Positions 50,695 through 60,579 are shown, numbered from the stretch's first letter. The stretch is 64,000 nt of DNA from Holdemania massiliensis AP2 (GCF_000327285.1 NZ_HE998570.1:231387-295386); one strand, 5' to 3'. Made by a program: numbers and translations. The notes: a model not told the origin generated them from the letters alone.

Positions 50695-50724
50695 ATCGAG
50701 GGGACTTGCTTCCCTCGATTTTTT
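50695..50724 (+). terminator. Terminator of feo locus 2
   Basis: ATCGAGGG (50695-50702) and CCCTCGAT (50712-50719), followed by TTTTT. Confidence 0.88.
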
Positions 50725-50909
50725 GTCCTCGTGAAGCAAGCGATTTTGCCGCCTGGATAAAGAAGCGGAATGGGAAAAGCGAGGATGGAAATAAAGACGT
50801 GGATTAACCGGATGTGTCATTGATTCAGATGTCGTAATCCCTGGCAGGCATTTCTATTTATTCTTTGTCCGCATCCGGATATAATAAGGAAAAGAAAGGT
50901 GGGGATCTT

Positions 50910-51098
50910 ATGGCAACGTTTCTAGTCGTGGGCGTGATCGGTTTGTGGACCGTGTACTGTCTGATTCGGCTGCGCTCGAAAAAACACCGGGGCTGCGCGG
51001 CCTGCGCCAGTTATCAAGCCGGCAGCTGCCAGGCCAAACAGGCATTGTGTGATTACCGCAAAGATCATCCCCTCCCGGATTCATCCATCAAAAAATAA
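50910..51098 (+). CDS. Second FeoB-associated-type Cys-rich membrane protein
   Basis: A 62-residue protein with one N-terminal helix (ATFLVVGVIGLWTVYCLIRL) and a Cys cluster (GCAACASYQAGSCQAKQALC). Layout is the same as the protein encoded at 50458, with the Cys spacing varied. It has its own TATAAT-like promoter (near 50878) and no visible DtxR box. ATG 50910 follows AAAGGTGGGG. Its location after the feo operon suggests it works with FeoB. Confidence 0.8.
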   Translation: MATFLVVGVIGLWTVYCLIRLRSKKHRGCAACASYQAGSCQAKQALCDYRKDHPLPDSSIKK

Positions 51099-51130
51099 AT
51101 CCCGCCTGTAGATCATGCCAGACGGGATTT
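51097..51130. terminator. Bidirectional terminator
   Basis: AAATCCCGCCTG (51097-51108) and CAGACGGGATTT (51119-51130) pair with one mismatch. T-rich runs follow on both strands, serving the convergent genes at 51098 and 51133. Confidence 0.75.
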
Positions 51131-51132
51131 GT

Positions 51133-51492
51133 TTATTTTGCCGAAGGAGTGCTGAATATTTTCATTTTCCTCTCCAGCACAGCGAGGTTTTCCTGCAACT
51201 GTTCAATCTGATGCTCAATCTGTGCCTTGTGATGCTCGAACAAATCGGCGCGCTGACTGAGCGTTGCATCGCCCTGGCGGATCAGCTCGGCAAACTGGCG
51301 GATTTCCTCAATCGGCATTCCGGTCTTTTTCAGACACTGGACGATCTGCAGCAGCTTGAGATCCTCTTCGGAAAACACGCGAACACCGGTCCGGCGCGCT
51401 AACGGGCCAATAATCCCACGTTTTTCATAATAGCGCAGCGTGGAGGCTGGAATATTGAGCCGTGCGGAAATTTCTTTGATCGAATAATTCAT
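51133..51492 (-). CDS. MerR-family regulator
   Basis: A 119-residue MerR protein. HTH: YSIKEISARLNIPASTLRYYEKRGII (residues 3-28), wing, then a coiled-coil dimerisation helix (about 78-112). No Cys is present in the effector region, so metal sensing is unlikely. It is divergent from the MFS gene. The shared 75-base interval holds a 19-bp-spacer promoter with a dyad. Confidence 0.92.
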   Translation of the reverse strand: MNYSIKEISARLNIPASTLRYYEKRGIIGPLARRTGVRVFSEEDLKLLQIVQCLKKTGMPIEEIRQFAELIRQGDATLSQRADLFEHHKAQIEHQIEQLQENLAVLERKMKIFSTPSAK

Positions 51493-51510
51493 AACTTTCC
51501 CTCTTTCATC

Positions 51511-51541
51511 TTGACTTCAACCTGGGTTTAACTTGTATTAT
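51511..51541 (+). promoter_or_regulatory. MerR-type promoter of the MFS gene
   Basis: TTGACT (51511-51516), 19-bp spacer, TATTAT (51536-51541). The dyad TTCAACC-TG-GGTTTAA (51516-51531, one mismatch) lies in the spacer, where MerR activators bind. Confidence 0.75.
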
Positions 51542-51567
51542 AGAGAAGTCGTGAGGGGGATGCAAGG

Positions 51568-52761
51568 ATGACAAAAAAGAAATCGGTTTTCAGGATGATG
51601 GTGATCACGGTGCTGTTGGGGATAGGGATGAATTTTCATCATCCGGTGACGCCGACATTGTATACGGCAATGGAACTTCCATCGCGGATTTTCGGAACAT
51701 CCATGGCCGTCATGTGCTTCTTTTCATTTTTAACTTCAGTCTTTTGGGGTGAATTCAGCAATCACATCGGCCGGGTCAAAGTGTTTACGATTTCCTGCGT
51801 GTGTTATGGCCTGGCGCAGCTGAGCCTGGGCTTTTCTGCGAGTGAGCTGGCCGTGCTGATTTCGCGCGGGGCGGCCGGGGCCTTTTCCGGCGGGGCGATC
51901 GTTGCGACCATGGCGTATGTGATCGACGTCAGCGAACCTTCCAAACAGGCCTCCAATCTGGCAGTCTACACCGCGATGCAGTCTGTGTCGCTGGCTGTGG
52001 GTTATCTGTTGGGCGGTGTGTTGGGAACAATTCATTTTCAGTTAGCGTTTAATGTTCAGGCGGCCTGGATGATTCTGCTGGGGCTGGGAACAGCGTTCTT
52101 TGTGGAAGATTCCATTGTGGACCCGCAGACCGTCAAGCCCCGTGAACTGCTGAAAACGGTGAATCCGTTCAATTCCTTCGCCAGTGCCCGCAGTCTGATG
52201 AGCACGGTCATGATTCTGTTTTTGATCGTTGTGTTTCTGACCGGCTTCGCTACCAATTGTCATGAAAATGCCTTCAACTATTTCTTAAAGGCCGAGCTGG
52301 ATTTTAAGCCAATTTATAATGGTTTGATCAAAGCGGTCATTGGCGTCATCGGACTGATCGCCAATTTCTCAATCAACCTGTGGATTATCCGCCGTACCGA
52401 TGCCAAGAAGTCGCTGATCGTAGTTCTGGCATTGTGCGCGCTGACGGCAGCCGGAGCGCTGATTCCGGGGAATCTGACGCTGTTTATCGCCATGAATCTG
52501 GCGTTCTTTACGGCCAATGCGGTATATCAGCCGATTACGCAGGCTTTGTCGGTGGAAGGGCGAAAAAATAATGAAGTCGGAATCATCACCGGTTTATTCA
52601 ATGCGATTAAATCGATGGGCAATGTTCTCGGCTCGCTGGCTGCGGGAATTGTTTATGATCTGAATATGTTGTTTCCGTTTATGCTGAGCGCGGGTGCCTT
52701 CGCACTTTCAGCTGCTGCAGCATGGGCCTACTGGCGCAGTGCCAAACGGCCGCAGCTCTAA
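51568..52761 (+). CDS. MFS transporter
   Basis: A 397-residue permease with twelve predicted helices. The N-terminal MFS loop motif is seen as GEFSNHIGRVKVF between TM2 and TM3 and the C-terminal repeat as RRTDAKKSLIVV. It resembles drug-efflux MFS proteins of Bacillota. The divergent MerR regulator and its dyad suggest ligand-induced expression, in the style of BmrR/BltR systems. The substrate is unknown. Confidence 0.9.
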   Translation: MTKKKSVFRMMVITVLLGIGMNFHHPVTPTLYTAMELPSRIFGTSMAVMCFFSFLTSVFWGEFSNHIGRVKVFTISCVCYGLAQLSLGFSASELAVLISRGAAGAFSGGAIVATMAYVIDVSEPSKQASNLAVYTAMQSVSLAVGYLLGGVLGTIHFQLAFNVQAAWMILLGLGTAFFVEDSIVDPQTVKPRELLKTVNPFNSFASARSLMSTVMILFLIVVFLTGFATNCHENAFNYFLKAELDFKPIYNGLIKAVIGVIGLIANFSINLWIIRRTDAKKSLIVVLALCALTAAGALIPGNLTLFIAMNLAFFTANAVYQPITQALSVEGRKNNEVGIITGLFNAIKSMGNVLGSLAAGIVYDLNMLFPFMLSAGAFALSAAAAWAYWRSAKRPQL

Positions 52762-52784
52762 AGACAGGCTAAAAAGGGAATTAA

Positions 52785-52850
52785 AAAGAAAGACCGAAAC
52801 GAAGGGATCCGGCAGAAGCCAAGTCCAATTTCCTTGCAGTCTTTCTTTAT
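52785..52850 (+). terminator. Terminator after the MFS gene
   Basis: AAAGAAAGAC (52785-52794) pairs with GTCTTTCTTT (52839-52848) across a long loop, followed by ATTT. Confidence 0.55.
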
Positions 52851-52938
52851 TTAGGATCGGGATGAAAAGTCGGGTAAAACAATGTTAAATTCGTTTAAGG
52901 GCAGGAAAGTGTCGAAAACTGAGAATAGAGGGGTTTGC

Positions 52939-53643
52939 TTAAAAATGGATCTGACCGTCAATAAACGCCGCGATCGTATGGAGTGCCATGGAGGCATAGG
53001 CCGGATCATCCAGAATTGCATGGCCTACCCCTTCCAGCAGAATTAAGCCTTTCTGTGCGGCCGGGATCTTCTTATAAATCTTACGGCTTGAAGAAACGGT
53101 AATCGTTTCATCTTCCGTGCCATGCAGGATCATGACCGGACATTCCACCAAGACGGCATCCTGTTTCAACAGATCGACAACATTCATAAAGACAGAAGTG
53201 AAATCAGAGGGCAGTGGCGGATAATCATCGGGCTGTTCTTTTTTATTGGGACTGCTGAACCAGCCGGTAATCAAATCTGCAGCGTTGCCGACATTGATAT
53301 AATTGAAGGCTGGCGCCAGCAGGATCAGCTTCTTCACCGGTTTGACAGCCGCCAGATGCGCGGCGATGACGCCGCCCATGGAAAATCCGATCAGAATGAC
53401 GTCGGCATTCTGCGCTGTCAGCTCGTCAACCACTTCCTCCGCCCGCTGAATCCATTTCTGCGGATCGACGTCCTGGGGGTTGCGCGGATTAAACAGCTCC
53501 GGCAGGATCAGCTCGATCTTCTTTTCCGCAAGAAAATTTTTAAGCGGCAGAAACTCATCGGTCCGGCGCCGGCCAAATCCATGCAGCGCGACAACGACGG
53601 TGCGGTGCTGTTCCTGCTTTTTTAATTTCAGAAATTCAAACAT
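52939..53643 (-). CDS. Alpha/beta hydrolase (carboxylesterase-like)
   Basis: A 234-residue alpha/beta hydrolase. The nucleophile elbow is GFSMGG, the acid is Asp in HGTEDET and the His is in VGHAIL. The oxyanion region is VVALHGFG. There is no signal peptide, so it is cytosolic. The start at 53643 follows AGGAGG on the minus strand. The frame continues upstream over the S10 promoter and leader, but that part is not gene-like. The substrate is unknown. Confidence 0.9.
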   Translation of the reverse strand: MFEFLKLKKQEQHRTVVVALHGFGRRRTDEFLPLKNFLAEKKIELILPELFNPRNPQDVDPQKWIQRAEEVVDELTAQNADVILIGFSMGGVIAAHLAAVKPVKKLILLAPAFNYINVGNAADLITGWFSSPNKKEQPDDYPPLPSDFTSVFMNVVDLLKQDAVLVECPVMILHGTEDETITVSSSRKIYKKIPAAQKGLILLEGVGHAILDDPAYASMALHTIAAFIDGQIHF

Positions 53644-53965
53644 ACCGGTATCCTCCTGGAAAGTATCCTTATTATAATATAAATTTTGGCTTGTGGGGAA
53701 TGGAATCCGATCCTGACCGGAATGAAATGTCGAATTTCCCCTTAATGTAAGCGCTGACATACGAGAAATGTCGCGAAAATGAGCAAAAAACAGTGAAATA
53801 TAGAAGCAATAAAGTAAGAAATAAAGTCTGCGGACGGAACAGGACAGGACTTTGGCACGCTGATCTTCGTTGCTATGAAAGCAAGGAAATCTATGATTTT
53901 CAAAAGTGGAAAAGAGCTTGATCTGAAGCCGTTTTTCTAACTTTTTAACTTTTTTGAAAAAAGTG
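53644..53965. other. Gene-free stretch before the S10 promoter
   Basis: About 320 AT-rich bases between divergent transcription units. It contains a TATAAT-like box for the hydrolase on the minus strand near 53670-53680. Apart from that and the flanking S10 promoter I see nothing specific. Confidence 0.5.
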
Positions 53966-53994
53966 TTGCATTGCCTGTTTTTGAGTGCTATAAT
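53966..53994 (+). promoter_or_regulatory. S10 operon promoter
   Basis: TTGCAT (53966-53971), 17-bp spacer, TATAAT (53989-53994). It would start a leader of about 135 nt. Confidence 0.8.
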
Positions 53995-54000
53995 AGCGAA

Positions 54001-54136
54001 GCATTCGCATGGACGTGGGAGGTTGCCGGCACGCTGATCGGCGTTGTCACGATAGCGCCAGCTAAGCGTGAAGACCGGGGAATTCACACCGAGCGAATCT
54101 GCCGTAAAGGCGGATGAAATGAAGGAGGAAGATTTC
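54001..54136 (+). promoter_or_regulatory. Structured 5' leader of rpsJ
   Basis: A leader with the hairpin GCCG/CGGC (about 54024-54042), a closing pairing ATTCGC (54003-54008) with GCGAAT (54093-54098), and TCTGCC/GGCGGA (54098-54114) just before AAGGAGG. It may be an autoregulatory r-protein binding RNA; this is not proved by the sequence. Confidence 0.5.
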
Positions 54137-54448
54137 ATGGCAAAAAACAGCGTAAGAATTCGTTTAAAAGCTTACGAACACAGAATCCTGGATACAGCCA
54201 GCGAAAAGATCGTTAAGGCTGCTCAGGAACACGGCGCAAAGAAAGTCGTCGGACCTGTACCCCTGCCGACTGAGAAGCAGGTGGTAACCATTTTGAGAGC
54301 TGTCCACAAGTACAAAGATTCCCGTGAACAGTTTGAAATCAGAACACATAAGCGTTTGATCGAGATCGTCGGACCGACTGCAGAAACCATTGACGCATTG
54401 AGCCGTCTGGAACTGCCGAGCGGCGTCGACATCGAGATCAAGCTGTAA
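54137..54448 (+). CDS. rpsJ: 30S ribosomal protein S10
   Basis: A 103-residue protein of the 30S head; also NusE in transcription antitermination. [20 protein letters not shown] and the C-terminal [11 protein letters not shown] are conserved. ATG 54137 follows AAGGAGGAA. It opens the S10 operon; rplC follows after 19 bases. Confidence 0.98.
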   Translation: MAKNSVRIRLKAYEHRILDTASEKIVKAAQEHGAKKVVGPVPLPTEKQVVTILRAVHKYKDSREQFEIRTHKRLIEIVGPTAETIDALSRLELPSGVDIEIKL

Positions 54449-54467
54449 GGACAGTGGAGGTGACATC

Positions 54468-55160
54468 ATGAAAGGTATTTTAGGACGTAAACTTGGCATG
54501 ACGCAGGTATTCACTACGGATGGCGTATTGATCCCTGTCACAGTCGTTGAAGCACTGCCGAACGTAGTGCTGCAGAAGAAAACCCTGGAAAACGATGGCT
54601 ACGAAGCTGTTCAGCTGGGATTTGAAGATCTGAGCGAAAAGGGTTCCAACAAAGCTGAAAAGGGTCATGCTGCCAAGGCATCGACTGCAGCGAAGCGGTT
54701 TGTCCGCGAAATCCGCGGAGCGGAAATGATGAATCTGGAAGTCGGCAACGAAGTCAAGGTTGATCTGTTCGCAGCGGGTGAGATCGTCGATGTAACCGGC
54801 ACCAGCAAGGGCCGCGGCTACAACGGTACGATCGTCAGAAACAACGCGACAATGGGTCCGAAGACACACGGCGGATCGAAAAATATGCGGCATATCGGTT
54901 CTCTGGCAACAACCGGACGAAACAACGGCCGGATTGAAAAAGGAACAGCCGGAGCGGGTCAGGAAGGTGGCTACACCACAACGACTCAGAATCTGGAAAT
55001 CATCAAGGTTGATGTTGAAAACAACTACATGCTGGTCAAGGGCAATGTTCCGGGACCGAAGCGCGGACTGGTTGTTGTTAAGTCATCCGTCAAAGGAACA
55101 GCTGCTGTTTCGGCCAAAGATCTGATCAGCTATTCCGAAGAAGCAAAAGAGGAGGAATAA
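54468..55160 (+). CDS. rplC: 50S ribosomal protein L3
   Basis: A 230-residue protein that binds 23S rRNA near the peptidyl transferase centre. [10 protein letters not shown] at the N-terminus and the [18 protein letters not shown] region are typical. It is about 20 residues longer than usual because of an acidic C-terminal tail (YSEEAKEEE). GGAGG lies 7 bases upstream. Confidence 0.98.
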   Translation: MKGILGRKLGMTQVFTTDGVLIPVTVVEALPNVVLQKKTLENDGYEAVQLGFEDLSEKGSNKAEKGHAAKASTAAKRFVREIRGAEMMNLEVGNEVKVDLFAAGEIVDVTGTSKGRGYNGTIVRNNATMGPKTHGGSKNMRHIGSLATTGRNNGRIEKGTAGAGQEGGYTTTTQNLEIIKVDVENNYMLVKGNVPGPKRGLVVVKSSVKGTAAVSAKDLISYSEEAKEEE

Positions 55161-55163
55161 CAG

Positions 55164-55793
55164 ATGCCAAAGTTAAATGTATATAACCTGGAAGCTAAAG
55201 AGATTCGTGAAATCGAACTGGCTGAGGCTGTATTCGGCATTGAACCTAATCAGCAGGTCATGTTTGACGCGCTCATCATGCAGCGCGCGAATATGCGTCA
55301 GGGTACGCATGACACCAAGAGCCGTCACGAAGTCAGCGGCGGCGGCAAGAAGCCTTGGCGTCAGAAGGGCACAGGCCGTGCCCGTCAGGGTTCCATCCGT
55401 GCTCCGCAGTGGAGAGGCGGCGGCATCGCTTTCGGTCCTACACCGCGCAGCTATGCTTACCGTCTGAACCGCAAGGTTCGCCGGCTGGCTCTGAGATCGC
55501 TGCTTTCTGAAAAGGTCATTGAAAACAACCTGGTTGTCGTCGATGCGCTGAAGTTCGACGCGATCAAAACAAAGGAATTTGTCAAAGTGATGGACGCATT
55601 CAAGTTTGAAGGCAAGACGCTGTTTGTAGCGGATATCGCCGAGGACTTCGACAATGCCTTCATGTCGCTGCGCAATATTCCTAACGCTGCCTTATTGACA
55701 GTTGAAGAACTGAACGCCTTCGACATTGCCAACGCTGCGAAGCTGGTTATGACGGAAGCGGCTGCCAACAAAGCTGGGGAGGTATTCGCATAA
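55164..55793 (+). CDS. rplD: 50S ribosomal protein L4
   Basis: A 209-residue protein of the exit tunnel. The extended loop [20 protein letters not shown] is complete. It begins 3 bases after rplC, and its stop overlaps the rplW start by one base (TAATG). Residues in the loop tip affect macrolide binding in other bacteria; nothing unusual is seen here. Confidence 0.98.
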   Translation: MPKLNVYNLEAKEIREIELAEAVFGIEPNQQVMFDALIMQRANMRQGTHDTKSRHEVSGGGKKPWRQKGTGRARQGSIRAPQWRGGGIAFGPTPRSYAYRLNRKVRRLALRSLLSEKVIENNLVVVDALKFDAIKTKEFVKVMDAFKFEGKTLFVADIAEDFDNAFMSLRNIPNAALLTVEELNAFDIANAAKLVMTEAAANKAGEVFA

Positions 55794-56080
55794 TGAGTAA
55801 CGCTAGAGATATCATTATCCGCCCGATCATCACAGAAAAGACGATGAAGCTGATGGACACCGACAACAAGATCACGTTTGAGGTTGCTAAAGGCACAAAC
55901 AAGACACAGGTTCGTCTGGCTGTTGAAGAAATCTTCGGTGTTAAGGTTGAACAGGTCAACATCCTGAACTGCAAGCCGAAGACAAAGAGAATGGGCAAAT
56001 ACGTCGGCAAGACGAGCGCTGTCCGCAAAGCAGTGGTCAAGCTGCCGGAAGGACAGGATATCAACTTATTCTCTGAATAA
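55793..56080 (+). CDS. rplW: 50S ribosomal protein L23
   Basis: A 95-residue protein at the tunnel exit, docking site for SRP and trigger factor. [16 protein letters not shown] opens the protein and the GKKxK-like [15 protein letters not shown] loop is present. One-base overlap with rplD. Confidence 0.97.
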   Translation: MSNARDIIIRPIITEKTMKLMDTDNKITFEVAKGTNKTQVRLAVEEIFGVKVEQVNILNCKPKTKRMGKYVGKTSAVRKAVVKLPEGQDINLFSE

Positions 56081-56143
56081 GCTGAAAAACATATCGGAAG
56101 AACACGCTATTTCCGGAAAAATGCGTAAGGAGGACTAAATCCA

Positions 56144-56977
56144 ATGGCGATTAAGAAATATAAACCGACGACTCCAGGCCGTCGTGGTATGTCAAGCCTG
56201 AGCTTTGAAGAAATCACATCGACTTCTCCAGAACGCTCGCTGCTTGAACCGCTGTCCAAAAAGGGCGGCCGCAACAACACCGGTCGGATCACAACCCGTC
56301 ATCAGGGCGGCGGACACAAACGTCAGTATCGTGTCATCGACTTCAAGCGGAATAAAGACAACATTCCGGCTAAGGTCGCAACGATCGAGTACGATCCGAA
56401 CCGTTCCGCCAACATCGCGCTGCTGAACTATGCAGACGGTGAAAAGCGCTACATCCTGGCTCCGAAGGGGCTGCAGGTGGGACAGACCATCGTTTCCGGC
56501 GAAGCCGTCGATATCAAAGTCGGCAACGCTATGGAACTGCGCAACATCCCTGAAGGTACTTTCGTTCACAACGTTGAACTGAAGCCGGGTAAGGGCGGAC
56601 AGCTGGCTCGCTCCGCGGGTGTTTCCGCACAGATTCTGGGCTCTGAAGGCCGCTACACAATCCTGCGTTTGGCTTCCGGCGAAGTCCGCAAGGTTCTGAG
56701 CAACTGCCGCGCAACCATCGGCACAGTCGGCAATGAAGATCACAGCCTGGTCAATTTAGGTAAGGCTGGACGTTCCCGCTGGCTGGGCATTCGTCCGACA
56801 GTCCGCGGTTCTGTTATGAACCCGAATGATCACCCGCATGGCGGTGGTGAAGGCAGAACTCCGGTTGGCCGTAAGTCACCAATGACTCCATGGGGCAAGA
56901 AAGCGATGGGCGTCAAGACCCGCAAAGCCAAAAAGGCGTCTACTAAATTGATCACTCGCCGCCGCAACGGTAAGTAA
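56144..56977 (+). CDS. rplB: 50S ribosomal protein L2
   Basis: A 277-residue protein essential for subunit joining and peptidyl transfer. The [20 protein letters not shown] block and the C-terminal [20 protein letters not shown] motif with the critical His are present. AAGGAGG lies 11 bases upstream. Confidence 0.98.
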   Translation: MAIKKYKPTTPGRRGMSSLSFEEITSTSPERSLLEPLSKKGGRNNTGRITTRHQGGGHKRQYRVIDFKRNKDNIPAKVATIEYDPNRSANIALLNYADGEKRYILAPKGLQVGQTIVSGEAVDIKVGNAMELRNIPEGTFVHNVELKPGKGGQLARSAGVSAQILGSEGRYTILRLASGEVRKVLSNCRATIGTVGNEDHSLVNLGKAGRSRWLGIRPTVRGSVMNPNDHPHGGGEGRTPVGRKSPMTPWGKKAMGVKTRKAKKASTKLITRRRNGK

Positions 56978-56997
56978 ACGAAAGGAAGGAAGCTAAA

Positions 56998-57267
56998 ATG
57001 AGTCGTAGTTTGAAAAAAGGACCGTTCTGTGATGACCATTTAATGAAAAAAGTGGAAAAGCTGAACGCGTCAGGCAAGAAAGAAGTCATCAAAACATGGT
57101 CTCGCCGTTCCACTATTTTCCCGCAGTTCGTTGAACATACGTTCGCGGTTTACAACGGTAAGGAACATGTCCCTGTCTATGTCACAGAAGATATGGTCGG
57201 CCATAAACTTGGCGAATTCGTCCCAACCCGCAAATTTGGCGGTCATGGCGACGACAAGAAAGCGTAG
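56998..57267 (+). CDS. rpsS: 30S ribosomal protein S19
   Basis: An 89-residue protein in the 30S head. [17 protein letters not shown] and [17 protein letters not shown] are conserved. GAAAGGAAGG precedes the start. Confidence 0.98.
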   Translation: MSRSLKKGPFCDDHLMKKVEKLNASGKKEVIKTWSRRSTIFPQFVEHTFAVYNGKEHVPVYVTEDMVGHKLGEFVPTRKFGGHGDDKKA

Positions 57268-57278
57268 GAGGTGCCACA

Positions 57279-57611
57279 ATGGAAGTCAAAGCAACAGCGA
57301 AAACTGTCCGCATCGCCCCTCGCAAAGTCAGACTTGTTCTGGATTTAGTCAGAGGCAAAGATGCAAAAGAAGCGGAAGCAATCCTGAAGTTCACACCGAA
57401 CCACGCTGCCGATGCAGTTGGAAAAGTGCTGAAATCAGCCGTTGCCAATGCGGTCAACAATCATCAGCTGGATGAATCGAAATTGTATGTTAAAGCGTGC
57501 TATGCCGATGAGGGAATTACGATGAAGCGATTCATGCCTCGGGCAAAGGGCAACGCCGCTCAGATTTTAAAGCGCACCAGCCACATTACTGTTGTGGTTG
57601 AAGAACGGTAG
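57279..57611 (+). CDS. rplV: 50S ribosomal protein L22
   Basis: A 110-residue tunnel protein. [18 protein letters not shown] and the loop [20 protein letters not shown] that lines the exit tunnel are intact. It lies 11 bases after rpsS with GGAGGT upstream. Confidence 0.98.
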   Translation: MEVKATAKTVRIAPRKVRLVLDLVRGKDAKEAEAILKFTPNHAADAVGKVLKSAVANAVNNHQLDESKLYVKACYADEGITMKRFMPRAKGNAAQILKRTSHITVVVEER

Positions 57612-57622
57612 GAGGTACTCTC

Positions 57623-58417
57623 ATGGGTCAGAAAGTTAGTCCAATTGGAATGCGTGTCGGCGTCATCCGCGACTGGGAATCCAGATGGTATGCTGAAAAA
57701 GATTACGGCACCCTGTTGATGGAAGACGTCAAAATCCGTGAATTCCTGTTTAAGGAACTGCATGCGGCTTACGTTTCCAGAATCGAAATCGAACGCTCTA
57801 AGAACCGTGTTGAGATCATCATCCGTGCCGCGCGCCCGGGCGTGATCATCGGCAGCAACGGTGAGAGCATTGAAATCTTAAAGAAGAAGCTGCAGAAAAT
57901 GTGCAACGGCAAGCAGATCCACATCAAAGTGGTTGAAGTTGCCAATCCGGATCTGGATGCACATCTGGTTGCCCGCGCTATCGCTGAGCAGCTGGAACAG
58001 CGTGCTTCGTTCAGAACTTGCCAGAAGCGTCAGATTCAGAAGACGATGCGGGCAGGCGCTAAGGGTATCCGTACCCTGGTTTCCGGCCGTTTAGGCGGCG
58101 CGGATATCGCGCGCAGCGAAGGTTATTCTGAGGGCGTTGTTCCTCTGCATACCCTGCGTTCGGACATCGACTTCGCGATTGTTGAAGCGATGACCACTTA
58201 CGGCAAACTGGGCGTTAAGGTCTGGATCTGCCGCGGTGAGGTTCTGCCGGGCCAGATGGTTCAGGAACCAGAAGCACCGAAAATGCCTCAGGGCCGCGAT
58301 CGCCGGCGTGGCGGACGGAATGACCGCCGCGGCAACCGCAACAATAACAACAGCCGCAATGCCGAAGCTAAAGCAGCTGCGCCAAAGGCGGAAGGAACCG
58401 TTGAAGGAGGTAAGTAA
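57623..58417 (+). CDS. rpsC: 30S ribosomal protein S3, with long C-terminal extension
   Basis: A 264-residue protein at the mRNA entry. The KH motif ([20 protein letters not shown]) and the C-terminal domain [15 protein letters not shown] are typical. The last 50 or so residues are an unusual Arg/Asn/Gly-rich tail ([19 protein letters not shown]) ending in an Ala/Lys stretch, so the protein is about 45 residues longer than the common 218-residue form. Confidence 0.98.
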   Translation: MGQKVSPIGMRVGVIRDWESRWYAEKDYGTLLMEDVKIREFLFKELHAAYVSRIEIERSKNRVEIIIRAARPGVIIGSNGESIEILKKKLQKMCNGKQIHIKVVEVANPDLDAHLVARAIAEQLEQRASFRTCQKRQIQKTMRAGAKGIRTLVSGRLGGADIARSEGYSEGVVPLHTLRSDIDFAIVEAMTTYGKLGVKVWICRGEVLPGQMVQEPEAPKMPQGRDRRRGGRNDRRGNRNNNNSRNAEAKAAAPKAEGTVEGGK

Positions 58418-58419
58418 TC

Positions 58420-58836
58420 ATGTTAATGCCTAATCGAACAAAATATAGAAGACCTCATCGTCAGAGTTACGAGGGTCGCTCTAAGGCCGGACGTGAGATC
58501 GTATTCGGTGAATACGGATTAATTGCTTACTCCGGTGCATACGTCAGCAACCGTCAGATTGAAGCGGCACGTATCGCCATGACTCGTTACATGAAGCGTG
58601 GCGGCCAGGTTTGGATCAAAATCTTCCCGCATCTGGCAATTACGAAGAAACCGCTGGAAGTCCGAATGGGTTCCGGTAAAGGCGCACCTGAAGGATGGGT
58701 AGCCGTAGTTCAGCCAGGCCGTGTCCTGTTTGAAGTCGGCGGCGTCGATGAAGAAACCGCGCGTGAAGCTCTGCGCTTGGCAGCTCATAAGCTGCCGGTC
58801 AAGTGCAAGTTTGTGCGCCGAGGCGAGGAGGAATAG
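58420..58836 (+). CDS. rplP: 50S ribosomal protein L16
   Basis: A 138-residue protein near the A-site t[18 protein letters not shown] is the standard N-terminus, with the loop [15 protein letters not shown]. The start lies 2 bases after rpsC. Confidence 0.98.
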   Translation: MLMPNRTKYRRPHRQSYEGRSKAGREIVFGEYGLIAYSGAYVSNRQIEAARIAMTRYMKRGGQVWIKIFPHLAITKKPLEVRMGSGKGAPEGWVAVVQPGRVLFEVGGVDEETAREALRLAAHKLPVKCKFVRRGEEE

Positions 58837-58839
58837 GAA

Positions 58840-59040
58840 ATGAACGTTAAGGAAATTCGTGATAAGAGCAATACTGAATTACTTCAGGAAATTGAATCTT
58901 TAAAAGAAGAGCTGTTCAACCTGCGTTTCCAGCAAGCTACCGGCCAGCTGGAGAATCCTTCCCGCATGAAGGAAATTCGCAAGACGATCGCTCGCATCAA
59001 GACTGTCATCACTGAGCGCGAACTCAGTGAGGCGAAATAA
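58840..59040 (+). CDS. rpmC: 50S ribosomal protein L29
   Basis: A 66-residue, two-helix protein at the tunnel exit. [31 protein letters not shown] is the family pattern. It starts 3 bases after rplP; GGAGGA sits inside the end of rplP. Confidence 0.97.
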   Translation: MNVKEIRDKSNTELLQEIESLKEELFNLRFQQATGQLENPSRMKEIRKTIARIKTVITERELSEAK

Positions 59041-59055
59041 GGAGGATAACTGGTC

Positions 59056-59316
59056 ATGGAAAGATCAAACCGTAAAGTATTACGCGGAAAAGTCGTTTCT
59101 GATAAGATGGACAAGACCATTACGGTTGAGGTAGCAACCAGCAAGAGTCATCCGCTTTATTCGAAGCGTATTAAATATTCAAAGAAATTCAAAGCACATG
59201 ATGAAAACAATGAGGCGAAGATCGGTGATATCGTAGAAATCATGGAAACCCGCCCGTTATCCGCAACCAAGCGTTTCCGCCTGGTTAAGATCGTCGAAAA
59301 GGCTGTAATTCTTTAA
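59056..59316 (+). CDS. rpsQ: 30S ribosomal protein S17
   Basis: An 86-residue OB-fold protein. [20 protein letters not shown] and the [18 protein letters not shown] end are conserved. AGGAGG lies about 12 bases upstream. Confidence 0.97.
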   Translation: MERSNRKVLRGKVVSDKMDKTITVEVATSKSHPLYSKRIKYSKKFKAHDENNEAKIGDIVEIMETRPLSATKRFRLVKIVEKAVIL

Positions 59317-59337
59317 TAGCACAAGGAGGAACTGACA

Positions 59338-59706
59338 ATGATTACGAATGAAAGTAGATTAAATGTCGCGGACAACACCGGTGCTAAGGAATTATTAGTC
59401 ATCCGTTGCCTGGGCGGCAGCAAGCGCAAAAGAGCGAACATCGGCGATATCATCGTCTGCTCGGTCAAGACAGCAGCTCCTGGCGGAACTGTAAAGAAGG
59501 GCGACGTCGTTAAGGCGGTCATCGTCCGGACTCGTTACGGCATCCGTCGTGAAAACGGCAGCTACATCAAGTTTGATGACAATGCAGCGGTTATCATTAA
59601 GGACGACAACACACCAAGAGGAACCCGTATTTTCGGACCTGTTGCAAGAGAACTGCGTGACAAAGACTTCATGAAGATTGTTTCTTTGGCACCAGAAGTT
59701 TTATAG
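59338..59706 (+). CDS. rplN: 50S ribosomal protein L14
   Basis: A 122-residue protein at the intersubunit face. It is the first gene of the spc part. [21 protein letters not shown] and the C-terminal [19 protein letters not shown] are standard. No separate promoter is obvious before it. Confidence 0.98.
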   Translation: MITNESRLNVADNTGAKELLVIRCLGGSKRKRANIGDIIVCSVKTAAPGGTVKKGDVVKAVIVRTRYGIRRENGSYIKFDDNAAVIIKDDNTPRGTRIFGPVARELRDKDFMKIVSLAPEVL

Positions 59707-59719
59707 GAGGTGGCTTGAG

Positions 59720-60040
59720 ATGAAAATTAAAAAAGGCGATAAAGTAAAAGTCATCACTGGACATTACAAGGGAACGATCGGCGAAGTTCTGGCTGTTATG
59801 CCGAAAGAGAACAAAGTCATCGTTGAGGGTGTCAATCTGATGAAGAAGCACCTGAAGCCGACTCAGGCTAACCCGGACGGAGGGATCATCGAAAAGGAAG
59901 CTCCGATTCATGTATCCAATGTCATGGCGTATGATTCCAAAGCCAAAACAGCCAGCCGGATCGGCTTTCAGGTCGAAAAGGGCGAAAAGGTCCGCGTATT
60001 CAAGAAATCCGGCAACGTCGTCAAGGGAGGTAAGAAATAA
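59720..60040 (+). CDS. rplX: 50S ribosomal protein L24
   Basis: A 106-residue assembly-initiating protein with a KOW motif, [21 protein letters not shown]. The ATG at 59720 follows AGGAGG by 9 bases. The longer frame overlapping rplN is not needed. One-base overlap with rplE. Confidence 0.97.
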   Translation: MKIKKGDKVKVITGHYKGTIGEVLAVMPKENKVIVEGVNLMKKHLKPTQANPDGGIIEKEAPIHVSNVMAYDSKAKTASRIGFQVEKGEKVRVFKKSGNVVKGGKK

Positions 60041-60579
60041 TGAACCGTCTTGTTGAAAAATACCAGAAGACAGTCATTGAATCTCTGATGAAGCAGTTCA
60101 ATTACAGCTCTGTCATGCAGTGCCCGAAGATCGAAAAAGTCGTCATCAACATGGGTGTCGGCGATGCGATCGCTAACCCGAAGGCACTGGATGAAGCTGT
60201 TGCCGAACTGACTCAGCTGGCAGGCCAGAAGCCGGTCATCACCAAAGCGAAGAAGTCGATTGCGAACTTCAAGCTGCGTGAAGGCATGCCGATTGGCTGC
60301 AAGGTCACCCTGCGCGGTGAACACATGTATGAATTCCTGGACAAACTGTTCAACATTTCCCTGCCGCGTGTCCGCGACTTCCGCGGCGTCAGCACAACGG
60401 CGTTCGACGGTCGTGGCAACTACACGCTGGGCGTGAAAGAACAGATTATTTTCCCGGAAATCAACTTTGATAAAGTAAGCAAAGTACGCGGTATGGATAT
60501 CGTTATCGTAACGACAGCCAATACTGATGAAGAAGCAAAGGCATTGCTGGCAGGTATGGGCATGCCGTTTGCGAAATAA
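60040..60579 (+). CDS. rplE: 50S ribosomal protein L5
   Basis: A 179-residue protein binding 5S r[26 protein letters not shown] and the [20 protein letters not shown] region are conserved. It overlaps rplX by one base. Confidence 0.98.
   Translation: MNRLVEKYQKTVIESLMKQFNYSSVMQCPKIEKVVINMGVGDAIANPKALDEAVAELTQLAGQKPVITKAKKSIANFKLREGMPIGCKVTLRGEHMYEFLDKLFNISLPRVRDFRGVSTTAFDGRGNYTLGVKEQIIFPEINFDKVSKVRGMDIVIVTTANTDEEAKALLAGMGMPFAK

Noticed and set aside
53644-54138. N-terminal extension of the alpha/beta hydrolase
   Set aside because: It covers the S10 promoter and leader in antisense. The ATG at 53643 has AGGAGG upstream and begins the conserved domain.
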